A DNA stretch of 64,000 bases from Petrotoga mobilis SJ95 (GTDB lineage: Bacteria > Thermotogota > Thermotogae > Petrotogales > Petrotogaceae), in assembly GCF_000018605.1 (NCBI RefSeq), contig NC_010003.1:1030501-1094500 (forward strand), in the 5' to 3' direction. Below the pieces are notes generated by a model. That model made no database searches, had not been told where the DNA came from, and saw only the letters and a program-made list of their open reading frames with translations. Made by a program: the position numbers and the translations under genes. Below are positions 54,186 through 64,000 of the stretch, one piece after another (position 1 is the stretch's first letter; each line of letters starts with the position of its first letter).

Positions 54186-55313
54186 ATGGAATTACAGAGC
54201 TACGTTTCACAGATATTAAACGACATTAAAAACAACGGAATGCTTGCAGTAAAAAAGTATTCAAAACAGTTCGATAATTATGATGGTGATTTAGAATTAA
54301 AAGTTGAAGAATGGGATATTGACGAAGTAATCCCCGCGCAAGATAAAGAAATTATAGAAAGAACGATTCAAAGGTTAGAGAATTACCATATAAAACAAAA
54401 AACAGAAGATATTATGTATTCAAATGAATACAACTCAACTTATGGACTGATTAATAGACCAATAAACAGGATAGGGATCTATGTTCCAGGAGGTAAACCC
54501 TTACCTTCGAGTTTGTTGATGGTAGCTATTCCCGCCAAGATTGCAGGGGTAAAAGAAATGTTGATCACTTCCTCTCCAAAAGATGGGTTAATAAACCCTT
54601 ACATTATCTATATAGCAAAAAAGTTAGGGATAAAAGAAATTTACAAAATTGGTGGAATTCAAGCAATAGCCGCTATGACATACGGCATCGGCATGAAGAA
54701 AGTAGATAAAATATTTGGTCCTGGGAACCAATATGTGAATGAAGCAAAACGACAGGTGTTTGGAGAAGTCGGGATAGACAGTTTGGCAGGACCATCAGAA
54801 ATCTGTGTGATAGCTGATGAGACAGCAAAACCAGAATACATTCTAAACGACTTGCTCTCCCAACTTGAACATGGTTATGAATCTAAAGCTTTCTTGGTCA
54901 CTACATCAAAAGAATTATACGAATATTGTGAAAGAGAAGGGATAGATAGACACCTTTTCAAAAGTATAGAAGATTGTGCAGCTAAAACCAACGAAATAGC
55001 GCCTGAGCATTTAGAGATAATGACAAAAGATCCTGAATCAGTACTACCTCTCATACAAAATGCTGGAGCTGTTTATTTGGGAGATTACACGCCGGTACCG
55101 GCGGCGGATTATTTCTTAGGTGTTAACCACGTACTGCCAACAGGTGGTGCAGCACGTTTCTCCTCCGTTTTGAACCTATCAGATTTTACAAAAAAAATAT
55201 CCATCGCAAAAGTGAGTAAAGAAGAATTGTTAAAAGAGAGATACTTAGGTATAAGAATGGCGGAAATCGAAGGTATGTACCAACACAAAAAATCTATGGA
55301 GGTGAGGAAATGA
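54186..55313 (+). CDS. hisD: histidinol dehydrogenase
   Basis: Zinc enzyme that oxidises histidinol to histidine in two NAD+-dependent steps. The 375-residue protein lacks about 30 N-terminal residues relative to E. coli HisD but keeps the functional parts: [41 protein letters not shown] (zinc ligands Gln and His), APEHLEIM (catalytic Glu-His), [17 protein letters not shown] and the late His in [14 protein letters not shown] precedes ATG 54186. It overlaps hisB by 4 bases. Confidence 0.95.
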   Translation: MELQSYVSQILNDIKNNGMLAVKKYSKQFDNYDGDLELKVEEWDIDEVIPAQDKEIIERTIQRLENYHIKQKTEDIMYSNEYNSTYGLINRPINRIGIYVPGGKPLPSSLLMVAIPAKIAGVKEMLITSSPKDGLINPYIIYIAKKLGIKEIYKIGGIQAIAAMTYGIGMKKVDKIFGPGNQYVNEAKRQVFGEVGIDSLAGPSEICVIADETAKPEYILNDLLSQLEHGYESKAFLVTTSKELYEYCEREGIDRHLFKSIEDCAAKTNEIAPEHLEIMTKDPESVLPLIQNAGAVYLGDYTPVPAADYFLGVNHVLPTGGAARFSSVLNLSDFTKKISIAKVSKEELLKERYLGIRMAEIEGMYQHKKSMEVRK

Positions 55314-55846
55314 GAAGAAAAACTGACGAAACAGACATAGAAATAAATTATTCTAAAGAATTATTTGTTGATACCGGGGATCCTGTGTTAAATCATTTAT
55401 TGAAAACTCTATTCTACTACATGGAAAAGGACGTAATCATCAAGGCAAAGTTCGACCTTAATCACCATTTATGGGAAGATATGGGAATAACAATCGGCCA
55501 ATTTTTAAAGAACGAAGTGGAAGGTAAGAAAATAAAAAGGTTTGGGACCTCCATCTTACCGATGGACGATGCCCTTATTCTCGTTTCGATTGATATTTCA
55601 AGATCCTATACAAACATAGATATCAACATCAAAGATGCTGAAAAAGGTTTTGAATTAGGTAACTTCAAAGAATTAGTTCTAGGGTTGTCAAGGTATTTGC
55701 AATCAACTATCCATATTAAGCAAATAAATGGTGAAAACGCTCATCATATAATTGAAGCTTCTTTCAAGGCATTGGGTAGCGCTTTAAAAACGGCCCTTGA
55801 ACCAAGTGACAAACTCGAAAGTACAAATAGGGTTTACGAAGTATAG
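55310..55846 (+). CDS. hisB: imidazoleglycerol-phosphate dehydratase, divergent
   Basis: Removes water from imidazole-glycerol phosphate using Mn2+. The 178-residue protein is monofunctional, with no phosphatase domain. Metal sites are kept, with unusual neighbours: HHLWEDMGI in place of HHTVED, PMDDAL in place of PMDEAL, and [15 protein letters not shown]. The early [10 protein letters not shown] replaces TGIGFFDHML, and the end STNRVYEV replaces STKG-L. It is thus an outlying HisB, but position and ligands support function. It overlaps hisD and is followed 11 bases later by hisH. Confidence 0.9.
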   Translation: MRRKTDETDIEINYSKELFVDTGDPVLNHLLKTLFYYMEKDVIIKAKFDLNHHLWEDMGITIGQFLKNEVEGKKIKRFGTSILPMDDALILVSIDISRSYTNIDINIKDAEKGFELGNFKELVLGLSRYLQSTIHIKQINGENAHHIIEASFKALGSALKTALEPSDKLESTNRVYEV

Positions 55847-55857
55847 AGGTGGTAGAT

Positions 55858-56448
55858 ATGCAGAAAATAGTCATATTAAATGGTGGAGTTGGTAACTTTT
55901 CAAATGTCCAAAAAGCTGTCGGAGGTATTATTAGCAATGAAATAAATGACATAAAAAAAGCAGATAAAATCATACTTCCAGGGGTAGGCTCTTTTGGAAT
56001 AGTTTCAAATAATATAATTCCTCTAAAAGATTATATATTGGAACATATCGACAAAAACAAGCCTTTCTTAGGTATATGTTTAGGGATGCAACTGTTATTT
56101 GAAAGTAGCGAAGAAGGTGAAGGCACAGGACTTTCTTATTTACCTGGAAAAGTGGTTAAGTTTAAAAACATGAAAGTACCTCACATAGGTTGGAACAGTG
56201 TTGAATTTTCAAAAGATTCTCTGATTTTTCGAGGAATAGAAAATGGAAGTTTCTTCTATTTTGTACACTCTTATTACATAACAACTGAAGATCAATACAC
56301 AATTTCATACACAGAATATGAAAGCAGAGGAAAAACCTGTAAATTCACATCAAGCGTGCAAAAAGAAAACGTATTCGGAGTACAGTTCCATCCTGAAAAA
56401 TCAGGCGAAAAAGGAATTAAATTATTAGAAAATTTCAAAAATTTATAA
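55858..56448 (+). CDS. hisH: imidazole glycerol phosphate synthase, glutaminase subunit HisH
   Basis: Supplies ammonia from glutamine to HisF. In the 196-residue class I amidotransferase the Cys is in FLGICLGMQLLFE, His and Glu in VQFHPEKSG. The oxyanion region is GVGSFG rather than PGVG-like usual text, and the N-terminus (ILNGGVGNFSNV) is divergent. ATG at 55858 follows AGAGGTGG at normal distance; the in-frame GTG at 55849 is part of that site. Stop is 4 bases before the first possible hisA start. Confidence 0.93.
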   Translation: MQKIVILNGGVGNFSNVQKAVGGIISNEINDIKKADKIILPGVGSFGIVSNNIIPLKDYILEHIDKNKPFLGICLGMQLLFESSEEGEGTGLSYLPGKVVKFKNMKVPHIGWNSVEFSKDSLIFRGIENGSFFYFVHSYYITTEDQYTISYTEYESRGKTCKFTSSVQKENVFGVQFHPEKSGEKGIKLLENFKNL

Positions 56449-56452
56449 CGAG

Positions 56453-57157
56453 GTGAAATCTATCAACAACATAAGAATAATACCTGCAATAGACTTAATG
56501 AATAAAAAAGCGGTAAGACTCTATAAAGGGAGTAAAAACGAAATAAAAGAATACGGAGATCCCATAGAAATAGCCAAAGAATTTTCAAAATATGTCGACC
56601 TAATTCATATTGTTGACTTAGACGGTGCTTTTGAAGGATCTGTAAAAAACTTAGATGTCGTAAAACAAATAATCCAAAAAACCGGGTTGAAAGTTGAACT
56701 GGGTGGAGGATTAAGAACTTTTGAGAGCATAAAAGATGCATACGAAATAGGTGTTACTTATGTGATCATAGGTACAGCAGCCTTTAACTTAGAATTCTTA
56801 GAAAAAGTTACCAGTGCTTTCAACAATATAACCATAAGTATGGATGTTGAGAACGGAACTTTAAAAACAAAAGGTTGGTTAGAAAACTCACAAATTACCT
56901 TAGAAGATGCTTTTTCTATTTTTAAAAAATACACCAACAGATTCATATATACAGACACAAATAAAGACGGAACTTTAGAAGGTGTTTCTTTAAACATAAA
57001 AAGATTCTGGCAAGATGAAGAAATAATATACGCCGGGGGTGTAAGTAAAAAAGAAGATTTAAAAAAATTGGAAAATATAGGTTTCGATGGGGCTATAATA
57101 GGAAAAGCTCTTTACGAAGGTAAAATCAATTTGCAGGAGTTAAGGGGTGAACAATAA
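56453..57157 (+). CDS. hisA: ProFAR isomerase HisA
   Basis: Isomerises ProFAR to PRFAR. The 234-residue half-barrel-duplicated TIM barrel has IRIIPAIDLMNKKAVRL (first catalytic Asp), VDLIHIVDLDGAFEG, VELGGGLRTFESI, ISMDVENG (second Asp), YTDTNKDGTLEGV and IYAGGVSKKEDL with IIGKALYEG. The start is problematic: the only canonical codon is GTG 56453, inside the probable ribosome site ACGAGGTG, while an ATC at 56462 lies at ideal distance. Coordinates use the GTG. The stop overlaps the hisF start by one base (TAATG). Confidence 0.92.
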   Translation: MKSINNIRIIPAIDLMNKKAVRLYKGSKNEIKEYGDPIEIAKEFSKYVDLIHIVDLDGAFEGSVKNLDVVKQIIQKTGLKVELGGGLRTFESIKDAYEIGVTYVIIGTAAFNLEFLEKVTSAFNNITISMDVENGTLKTKGWLENSQITLEDAFSIFKKYTNRFIYTDTNKDGTLEGVSLNIKRFWQDEEIIYAGGVSKKEDLKKLENIGFDGAIIGKALYEGKINLQELRGEQ

Positions 57158-57915
57158 TGTTGACAAAAAGAATCGTAGCCGCCTTGGATATAAAAGAAGG
57201 AAGAGTCGTAAAGGGAGTACAATTTGAGAACATACGGGACGCGGGAGATCCTGTGGAACTTGCCAAAAAATATGAAAAAGATGGGGTTGATGAGATCGTA
57301 TTCTTAGATATAACGGCCTCTAAAGAAAAACGCAATATACTCAAAAATCTTGTTGAGGAAATTGCCAAAGAACTATTCATTCCTTTCACCGTGGGTGGTG
57401 GATTAAAAACAGTCGAACAAATGGTAGAAATAATAAAATGTGGAGCAGATAAAGTGTTCATAAATTCAGCTGCCGTTGAAAATCCAAATTTAATTAAAGA
57501 AAGTTCAAAAATAATAGGGAGCTCCAACGTAGTAGTAGCGATAGATGCAAAAAAAGACGTCGAAAGTGAAAAGTATTACGTATACACACACGGAGGAAGT
57601 AAAAAAACGGATTTAGACGCTGTTGAGTGGGCTAGAAAATGTCAAGAGTTGGGAGCAGGGGAACTACTGGTTACTTCTATGAACACCGATGGAGTAAAAA
57701 AAGGGTATGACTTGAATTTAACCAAACAAATAGTTGATGCTGTAGAAATCCCAGTTATCGCCTCAGGTGGAGCGGGAGAAGTTAAAGATTTCATCGATGT
57801 TTTTCAAATAGGTGCAGATGCTGCTCTTGCTGCATCCATATTCCATTATGGTATCTACACTGCAAAAGACCTCAAAATCCAATTGAAGAAGGTGGGAATA
57901 AATGTTAGATTATAA
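57157..57915 (+). CDS. hisF: imidazole glycerol phosphate synthase, cyclase subunit HisF
   Basis: Forms imidazole-glycerol phosphate and AICAR from PRFAR and ammonia. The 252-residue TIM barrel has [19 protein letters not shown] (catalytic Asp), [37 protein letters not shown] (second catalytic Asp), [17 protein letters not shown] and [14 protein letters not shown] with AAASIFHYG-type end ([13 protein letters not shown]). Length is typical. Overlaps hisA by one base and hisIE by 14. Confidence 0.97.
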   Translation: MLTKRIVAALDIKEGRVVKGVQFENIRDAGDPVELAKKYEKDGVDEIVFLDITASKEKRNILKNLVEEIAKELFIPFTVGGGLKTVEQMVEIIKCGADKVFINSAAVENPNLIKESSKIIGSSNVVVAIDAKKDVESEKYYVYTHGGSKKTDLDAVEWARKCQELGAGELLVTSMNTDGVKKGYDLNLTKQIVDAVEIPVIASGGAGEVKDFIDVFQIGADAALAASIFHYGIYTAKDLKIQLKKVGINVRL

Positions 57916-58558
57916 ACAAATAATAGACAAATTAGATTGGGAAAAAAACAATGGCCTCATACCTGTAATAGTTCAAGGTCTCGATGGTGACGTATTAACT
58001 TTAGGTTATACAGACAAAGAGGCTCTTAGTAAAACTCTACAAACAGGATATGTTCATTATTACTCAAGAAGCAAAGAAAGAATCAGAATGAAAGGAGAAA
58101 CAAGCGGGAACTATCAAAAATTGAAAGAAGCGTTTGTAGATTGTGATAACGACACATTGCTCTTAAAAGTTGATCAAACAGGACCAGCTTGCCACTTAGG
58201 AACGAAAAGTTGTTTTAGAAAAATCGAACAAATTGACAAACTACCTGAATCTAATATAGATTACTCACTAGATTTTCTGAACCAATTAAAGGAAATTATA
58301 AAAGAAAGAAAAAAGAACCCAAAAGAAGGATCTTACACAACTTATCTGTTTAATGAAGGAAAGGAAAAAATCTATAAAAAGTTTGGAGAAGAAGCAGTTG
58401 AAGTTTTAGTTGCTCCAAATAGGGAAAGAACAATATACGAAACCGCTGATATGATTTATCATTTGTTGGTGTTATTAACCTACGAAGGAATAGATATAGG
58501 AGAAGTTGTTCAAGAATTAAAAAAGAGACACTCGCCAGAGGGAGGTAAGCAAAGTTGA
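57902..58558 (+). CDS. hisIE: bifunctional phosphoribosyl-AMP cyclohydrolase / phosphoribosyl-ATP pyrophosphatase
   Basis: Steps two and three of histidine synthesis in one 218-residue chain. HisI (about 1-110) has YTDKEALSKTLQTGYVHYYS, RMKGETSGNYQ, and the zinc/Mg residues in VDCDNDTLL and GPACHLGTKSCF. HisE (about 125-218) has the MazG-like helices with SYTTYLFNEGKEKIYKKFGE, EEAVEVLVA and YETADMIYHLLVLL. It overlaps hisF by 14 bases and hisC by 4. Confidence 0.96.
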   Translation: MLDYKQIIDKLDWEKNNGLIPVIVQGLDGDVLTLGYTDKEALSKTLQTGYVHYYSRSKERIRMKGETSGNYQKLKEAFVDCDNDTLLLKVDQTGPACHLGTKSCFRKIEQIDKLPESNIDYSLDFLNQLKEIIKERKKNPKEGSYTTYLFNEGKEKIYKKFGEEAVEVLVAPNRERTIYETADMIYHLLVLLTYEGIDIGEVVQELKKRHSPEGGKQS

Positions 58559-59661
58559 AATTCAACCCAATTTTAGAAAGTTTTGAGGAATACAAACCTT
58601 CTAATACTTATATCAACGATGGATTCATAGATCTCAGCAAAAATGAAAATCCATTCGACCTTTCTTTAGACCTTAAAAAGATCTTTTTCCAAAAGATAAC
58701 AGAAACAAACATAAATCGATACCCCGAATTAACCGCTGACAACATCAGACAAAAAATAGCGACTTTCTTAAACTCATATTTTTCAAGATATAATATAGAT
58801 CTTGACATGAACAACATAGTGGTGGGTAATGGCAGTGACGAGACGATATCTTACTTGGTTAAAATCTTTTCTGGAAAGGATGTAATAATTTGTCCGCCTA
58901 CATTTGAAATGTACGAATTTTATTCCGTCCTCAATGGCTTTTCAGTAAAAAAAATCCCTTTGAATACCAATTACGAAATAAAAGACATAGATAAAGCCGT
59001 AGATGATCAAACGAGTATGATATTCATCTGTTCGCCAAACAATCCTACCGGAAACTTGCAACCCCAAAAAGAGATCTTAAAAGCCTTAAAAACAGGAGTC
59101 CCTGTAATTGTTGACGAAGCATATGCAGATTTCTCAAAAATAAGCATGATACAACATTTAAAAGACTACCCAAATCTTATAATATTAAAAACATTTTCCA
59201 AAGCGTTCGGATTGGCAGGTATCAGAGCAGGTATCTTAATAGCCAATGAAGAAATAGTTAAACAAATAATGAAAATAAAATCCCCTTACAGTTTCAACGT
59301 ATTAACTGAAAAGATGGTAGAAACCATAATAGAAAATTATAATCTCATTTTAGAAAAAATTGATTACATCATCGAAGAAAGAAATAAGCTTTCAAAAGAG
59401 CTTGGACGAGTTGCCTTAAAAAGTGATGCTAATTTTATACTCTTGGATTTCGATAAAATAGAAGGTATAACAGCTAAAGCTGTTTACAACTACTTTTTAG
59501 AAAATAAAATGCTTTTGAGAAGATACTCTGGGACTTTAGAAAATAAAATTCGAGTAACCGTTGGAACCAAAGAAGAAAATCAAAAGTTTTTAGCTCTTTT
59601 TAAAGAATTAACTAGTAATTATGATAACAGATCAAGACTTACGAACGTTAAAAAGCAATAA
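58555..59661 (+). CDS. hisC: histidinol-phosphate aminotransferase
   Basis: PLP-dependent class I/II aminotransferase that makes histidinol phosphate. The 368-residue protein has IDLSKNENPFDLS, VVGNGSDETISYLVKIF, FICSPNNPTGNLQ, VIVDEAYADFS and KTFSKAFGLAGIRAG with the PLP Lys. It starts at TTG 58555, which overlaps the hisIE stop (TTGA), preceded by GGAGG. It is the last his gene and ends before a terminator. No histidinol-phosphate phosphatase is encoded in the operon. Confidence 0.95.
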   Translation: MKFNPILESFEEYKPSNTYINDGFIDLSKNENPFDLSLDLKKIFFQKITETNINRYPELTADNIRQKIATFLNSYFSRYNIDLDMNNIVVGNGSDETISYLVKIFSGKDVIICPPTFEMYEFYSVLNGFSVKKIPLNTNYEIKDIDKAVDDQTSMIFICSPNNPTGNLQPQKEILKALKTGVPVIVDEAYADFSKISMIQHLKDYPNLIILKTFSKAFGLAGIRAGILIANEEIVKQIMKIKSPYSFNVLTEKMVETIIENYNLILEKIDYIIEERNKLSKELGRVALKSDANFILLDFDKIEGITAKAVYNYFLENKMLLRRYSGTLENKIRVTVGTKEENQKFLALFKELTSNYDNRSRLTNVKKQ

Positions 59662-59688
59662 CGATAAGAAGAATATCCTTAAAAATGG

Positions 59689-59715
59689 AAAAAGGGCGTA
59701 AAGCCCTTTTTTACC
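59689..59715. terminator. terminator shared by hisC and the convergent alcohol dehydrogenase gene
   Basis: AAAGGGC (59691-59697) and GCCCTTT (59702-59708) with flanking A and T runs; works in both directions. Confidence 0.85.
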
Positions 59716-60877
59716 TTGCCAATTTTAAGATATTTAGAACATCTTCCTTGTAAAGTTTTACAAAATTACCGACAGGTCCTCTTTCCGTTGCCTTTTGCGC
59801 CATTTCCTCGAATCTGTCATCGGGAACTTTCAATTCTTTCAAGGTGATTGGTAATTTTAAATCTTCTTTGTAATATTTTTCAAGCCTATTAATACCCTCC
59901 AAAGCTGTTTTTTCTAAATTGAAGAAATCAGCTTCAACGTTCCAAACATTTACAGCATACCTAGCAAATCTGTTTAAATCGTGCCTATAAACATATTTCA
60001 TCCAAGCAGGAAATAAGACAGCTAAACCTGCTCCGTGGGCAACGTCGTAAATGCCACTTACTTCATGTTCTATATCATGAGTTGCCCAGTCTTCTTCCCT
60101 TCCAGTTCCTAATAAACCGTTATGAGCAACGGTACCAGCCCACATAATTTCAGCTCTGACGTCATAATTGTAAGGATCTTTAAGGGCCAAAGGTGCATTG
60201 TGAATTATAGTTCTCATTGTAGCTTCGCTCAATCTATCCGTTAACTCCACATGATGGGTGTTGGTGAAGTATCTTTCCATTACGTGAGTTAACATATCCA
60301 CCGCTCCAACAGCTGTTTGAAAAGGTGGTAGAGTATAAGTTAATTCAGGATTCATTATTGCAAAAACCGGTCTTAAAATATCGTAATTTATCGATCTTTT
60401 ATACCATCCATCTTCATTTGTAATAACCGAACCCATACTAGCTTCACTACCTGCAGCAGGTATGGTTAAAATGACACCAACAGGAAGTGCTTCTTTCAAA
60501 GTTCCCTTCCCTTCATACAATTCCCAAACGTCTCCTTCATACTTCATTCCTGCTGCTATAGCCTTTGCAGAATCTATTACACTTCCTCCACCCACAGCCA
60601 GTATAAAATTAATATTTTCTTTTTTACATATTTCAATCCCTTTTCTCACCAAACTTAACCTAGGATTGGGCTGAACACCCCCCAATTCAACAAACTCAAC
60701 CCCTCCATTTTTCAAAGATCTTGCAACTTTATCATATAAACCTGTTTTTTTAATACTTCCTTGCCCATAGTGGAATAAAATTTTACCGGAGTACTTTTTT
60801 ACCTCTTCCCCAACCTTTTCCTCGGCATTTTTTCCGAAGATTATTCGTGTAGGACTTACAAATTCAAAATTTAACAT
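59711..60877 (-). CDS. iron-containing alcohol dehydrogenase (butanol-dehydrogenase type)
   Basis: A 388-residue group III alcohol dehydrogenase, reducing aldehydes or oxidising primary alcohols with NAD(P)H. It has the N-terminal dinucleotide domain (FILAVGGGSVIDSAKAIAAG) and the metal domain with AVGAVDMLTHVMERYF (Asp and His ligands), and later His in HDIEHEVSGIYDVAHGAGLA. Closest in look to the BdhA/YqhD-like enzymes of Thermotoga and clostridia. GAGGAGG precedes the ATG. An inverted TTTGTGAC/GTCACAAA lies about 100 bases upstream. Likely part of fermentation redox balance. Confidence 0.92.
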   Translation of the reverse strand: MLNFEFVSPTRIIFGKNAEEKVGEEVKKYSGKILFHYGQGSIKKTGLYDKVARSLKNGGVEFVELGGVQPNPRLSLVRKGIEICKKENINFILAVGGGSVIDSAKAIAAGMKYEGDVWELYEGKGTLKEALPVGVILTIPAAGSEASMGSVITNEDGWYKRSINYDILRPVFAIMNPELTYTLPPFQTAVGAVDMLTHVMERYFTNTHHVELTDRLSEATMRTIIHNAPLALKDPYNYDVRAEIMWAGTVAHNGLLGTGREEDWATHDIEHEVSGIYDVAHGAGLAVLFPAWMKYVYRHDLNRFARYAVNVWNVEADFFNLEKTALEGINRLEKYYKEDLKLPITLKELKVPDDRFEEMAQKATERGPVGNFVKLYKEDVLNILKLAR

Positions 60878-60968
60878 AACGCGACCTCCTCTTTTTTATT
60901 TTTTGTTGCCTTTAAAATTTTTAAATTTATACTTAGAACCTCTTCGCATGGAATGAATCTTCTCAACT

Positions 60969-60995
60969 TTTGTGACTAGCTGAACTCGTCACAAA
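60969..60995. promoter_or_regulatory. inverted repeat upstream of the alcohol dehydrogenase gene
   Basis: TTTGTGAC (60969-60976) and GTCACAAA (60988-60995) are perfect 8-base inverted copies with an 11-base centre and no T run, so an operator fits better than a terminator. The half-sites equal the Rex consensus TTGTGA/TCACAA, but the spacing is about 5 bases too long. Confidence 0.45.
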
Positions 60996-61004
60996 TTCCC
61001 GTCT

Positions 61005-62105
61005 CTATGAGCGTTGAGGAGACGGCTCTTTCACTTTATCTACGTTGATTCCAAAAAGATAGTTTATTACTTCTTGTACCGTTGTAATTTTATCGATTTT
61101 GTAACCGTATTGTCCGCTAAAAACAAATCCGTCATCTAAATTCCCCTTTGCCGCGTTAAGCAGCCCTTGGGCTATACAATAAGGAGCATCAACAAAATTA
61201 CACGTTTTAATACAGTGATAAGGACATTTGAATGGCTTTTTAATCCCTTTTGAAACATCTTCTATAAATTTGTTTTTGATAGCTCTTCCCGGAAGGCCTA
61301 CGGGACTTTCAATTATTACTATATCTTCTTCTTTAGCATTTATCAAAGCCTCTTTAAATTTTATATCGGCATCACACTCTTGCGTGGCTATAAAAGGAGT
61401 TCCTACTTGTATCCCCTTCGCACCTAATGCAAATATTTCATTTACTTTTTCAGGTTTATTGATACCACCAGCAGCTATTACAGGTACTTCTTTATTGTAT
61501 TCTTTTTTAATTTCCTCACAAAAACCTACTATCTGAGGAACGGTAACTTCGAGTTGAAATTGAGGATTCTCTATATCCATCTTTTTAAATCCCAAATGTC
61601 CTCCGGCTTTTGGACCTTCCACAATAAATGCATCAGGAATGTACTTATATTTCATCCACCATTTTTTGAATATTATTTGGGCAGCTTTTAAAGAAGAAAC
61701 TATAGGAACTAACCTTGTTTTAGATTCTTTATCTAGAAATTCAGGTAAACTTAAAGGCAATCCTGCTCCAGATATTATTAAATCTATTTCTTCTTTTATC
61801 GCTGTTTTCACAAGCTCTTTATAATCAGTCAAAACGGTCATTATATTAACGCCAATTATTCCCTTTGTCTTTTCTCTTGCCTTTCTAATAACCTTTTTGA
61901 GGCCTTCTATATTAGCTTCTTTCACTTTTCTCGTTTCAGGATTTTCTATTAAGCCGATTCCTGCAGTACCTATTACTCCAATCCCTCCGGCGTTTGCTAC
62001 CGCAGATGCTAAATTATCAAGGGAAATACCAACGGACATGCCCCCTTGGATTATTGGCAACTTTGGAACTAAACCATTGATGTTTAAAATATTTATTAGA
62101 TTCAC
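61005..62105 (-). CDS. NAD(P)H-dependent flavin oxidoreductase (nitronate monooxygenase / FabK-like)
   Basis: A 366-residue FMN TIM-barrel protein of the 2-nitropropane-dioxygenase/FabK family: PIIQGGMSVGISLDNLASAV, GGIGVIGTAGIG, GVNIMTV, DLIISGAGLP, FIVEGPKAGGHLGF (with the conserved His), VIAAGGINKPEKVNEIFALG, KGIQVGTPFIATQE. A C-terminal Cys-rich patch (CPYHCIKTCNFVDAPYC) is additional and could bind an Fe-S cluster. In an anaerobe a reductase role (enoyl reductase or nitronate detoxification) is more likely than oxygen-dependent oxidation. Its leader carries a dispersed repeat. Confidence 0.88.
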   Translation of the reverse strand: MNLINILNINGLVPKLPIIQGGMSVGISLDNLASAVANAGGIGVIGTAGIGLIENPETRKVKEANIEGLKKVIRKAREKTKGIIGVNIMTVLTDYKELVKTAIKEEIDLIISGAGLPLSLPEFLDKESKTRLVPIVSSLKAAQIIFKKWWMKYKYIPDAFIVEGPKAGGHLGFKKMDIENPQFQLEVTVPQIVGFCEEIKKEYNKEVPVIAAGGINKPEKVNEIFALGAKGIQVGTPFIATQECDADIKFKEALINAKEEDIVIIESPVGLPGRAIKNKFIEDVSKGIKKPFKCPYHCIKTCNFVDAPYCIAQGLLNAAKGNLDDGFVFSGQYGYKIDKITTVQEVINYLFGINVDKVKEPSPQRS

Positions 62106-62127
62106 TCTCCTTTTTTGTCTTCTATAC

Positions 62128-62174
62128 AGCTTTTAGTTGCTTTGGCACTTTTCGCCCCACTGCTCACCCATTTA
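62128..62174 (-). repeat. dispersed intergenic repeat, copy H
   Basis: On the minus strand AAATGGGTGAGCAGTGGGGC, then GAAAAGTGCCAAAGCAACTA. It lies between the extended -10 at 62188-62196 and the ATG at 62105, so it is transcribed in the leader, sense to the flavin oxidoreductase gene. Confidence 0.6.
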
Positions 62175-62187
62175 ATTACTCATTTAA

Positions 62188-62196
62188 ATTATATCA
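62188..62196 (-). promoter_or_regulatory. extended -10 promoter of the flavin oxidoreductase gene
   Basis: Minus-strand TGATATAAT, hexamer 62193-62188; weak -35. A divergent extended -10 (TGGTATAAT, 62245-62253) serves the CDF gene. Confidence 0.6.
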
Positions 62197-62244
62197 TAAA
62201 AGAACTTTATGTGAAAAAAAATTGCATTCAAAGAATATTACTTG

Positions 62245-62253
62245 TGGTATAAT
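62245..62253 (+). promoter_or_regulatory. extended -10 promoter of the CDF transporter gene
   Basis: TGGTATAAT, hexamer 62248-62253, about 75 bases before the TTG start; no strong -35 at the usual distance. Confidence 0.6.
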
Positions 62254-62326
62254 AAGCAATGCACATAGGTGTATTGAATTTCAATTTTAGCTGACATTCA
62301 CTGAAGTCAACAAAGGAGAATACTAT

Positions 62327-64000
<1,674 letters not shown>

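Overview
The window is about 64 kb of AT-rich bacterial chromosome with densely packed genes. Arg codons are mostly AGA/AGG, and GGAGG-type ribosome binding sites are strong. Thermotogota is the best guess, most like the Petrotoga group. The reasons are a fused PyrB-PyrI aspartate carbamoyltransferase, an NrdD without an ATP cone, a K+-type membrane pyrophosphatase, beta-barrel-like exported proteins and strictly anaerobic enzymes. This is inference from gene content; no 16S gene is present. I found no tRNA, rRNA, CRISPR array, insertion sequence or prophage.

Layout. 1-4480 (+): the end of a PLP amino-acid racemase, a small membrane protein, dnaB and rnr. 4482-8657 (-): a pyrBI-led operon with a HAD phosphatase, a sulfotransferase-like protein and murB. 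Its promoter diverges from nrdD-nrdG (8911-11441, +), which is followed by an FAH-family hydrolase. 12282-14741: an RHH regulator, an alkaline-phosphatase-like enzyme and a TauE-type exporter. 15045-17749 (+): a two-gene unit of an opine-dehydrogenase-like protein and a large B12-binding protein, which I regard as a candidate undescribed pathway. It is followed by a probably transferred HSDR_N/DUF5655 protein and a small Cys protein. 19268-22155 (-): a fur-znuACB metal-uptake operon. 22291-25160 (+): a Mn-type riboswitch with terminator ahead of a P-type cation ATPase. 25239-28675 (+): hppA, a repeat-rich spacer and a phosphofructokinase-like protein with altered motifs. 28759-48106 (-): photolyase, then a long housekeeping run (ligA, acpS, ftsA-like, mutS2, dxs, nusB, asp23-like, mutS, clpP, RemA-like, xseB, xseA, rsmI, CYTH) with two barrel-like exported proteins. 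48367-52405 (+): acpP, pyrG, a frameshifted GH13 amylase and a lytic transglycosylase. 52443-59661 (+): the histidine operon hisZGDBHAF(IE)C behind a leader-peptide attenuator. 59711-62105 (-): an Fe-type alcohol dehydrogenase and a flavin oxidoreductase. 62327 to the end (+): a CDF transporter and the start of obg.

The main non-coding observations are: (i) a his leader peptide with His codons and a complete set of mutually exclusive hairpins; (ii) a Mn riboswitch with an overlapping terminator; (iii) a perfect 11-bp hairpin between the Shine-Dalgarno sequence and the start codon of dxs; (iv) a family of degenerate G-rich intergenic repeats (core GGGCGAAGGGGCGCTAA), with all eight loci in sense orientation to the next gene and two of them supplying the last codons of nrdG and hisG; (v) operator-like palindromes at the tauE, RHH and fur promoters.

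Metal handling stands out: a Zn/Mn importer under a Fur-family protein sits back to back with a Mn-switched exporter ATPase, and a CDF transporter lies elsewhere in the window.
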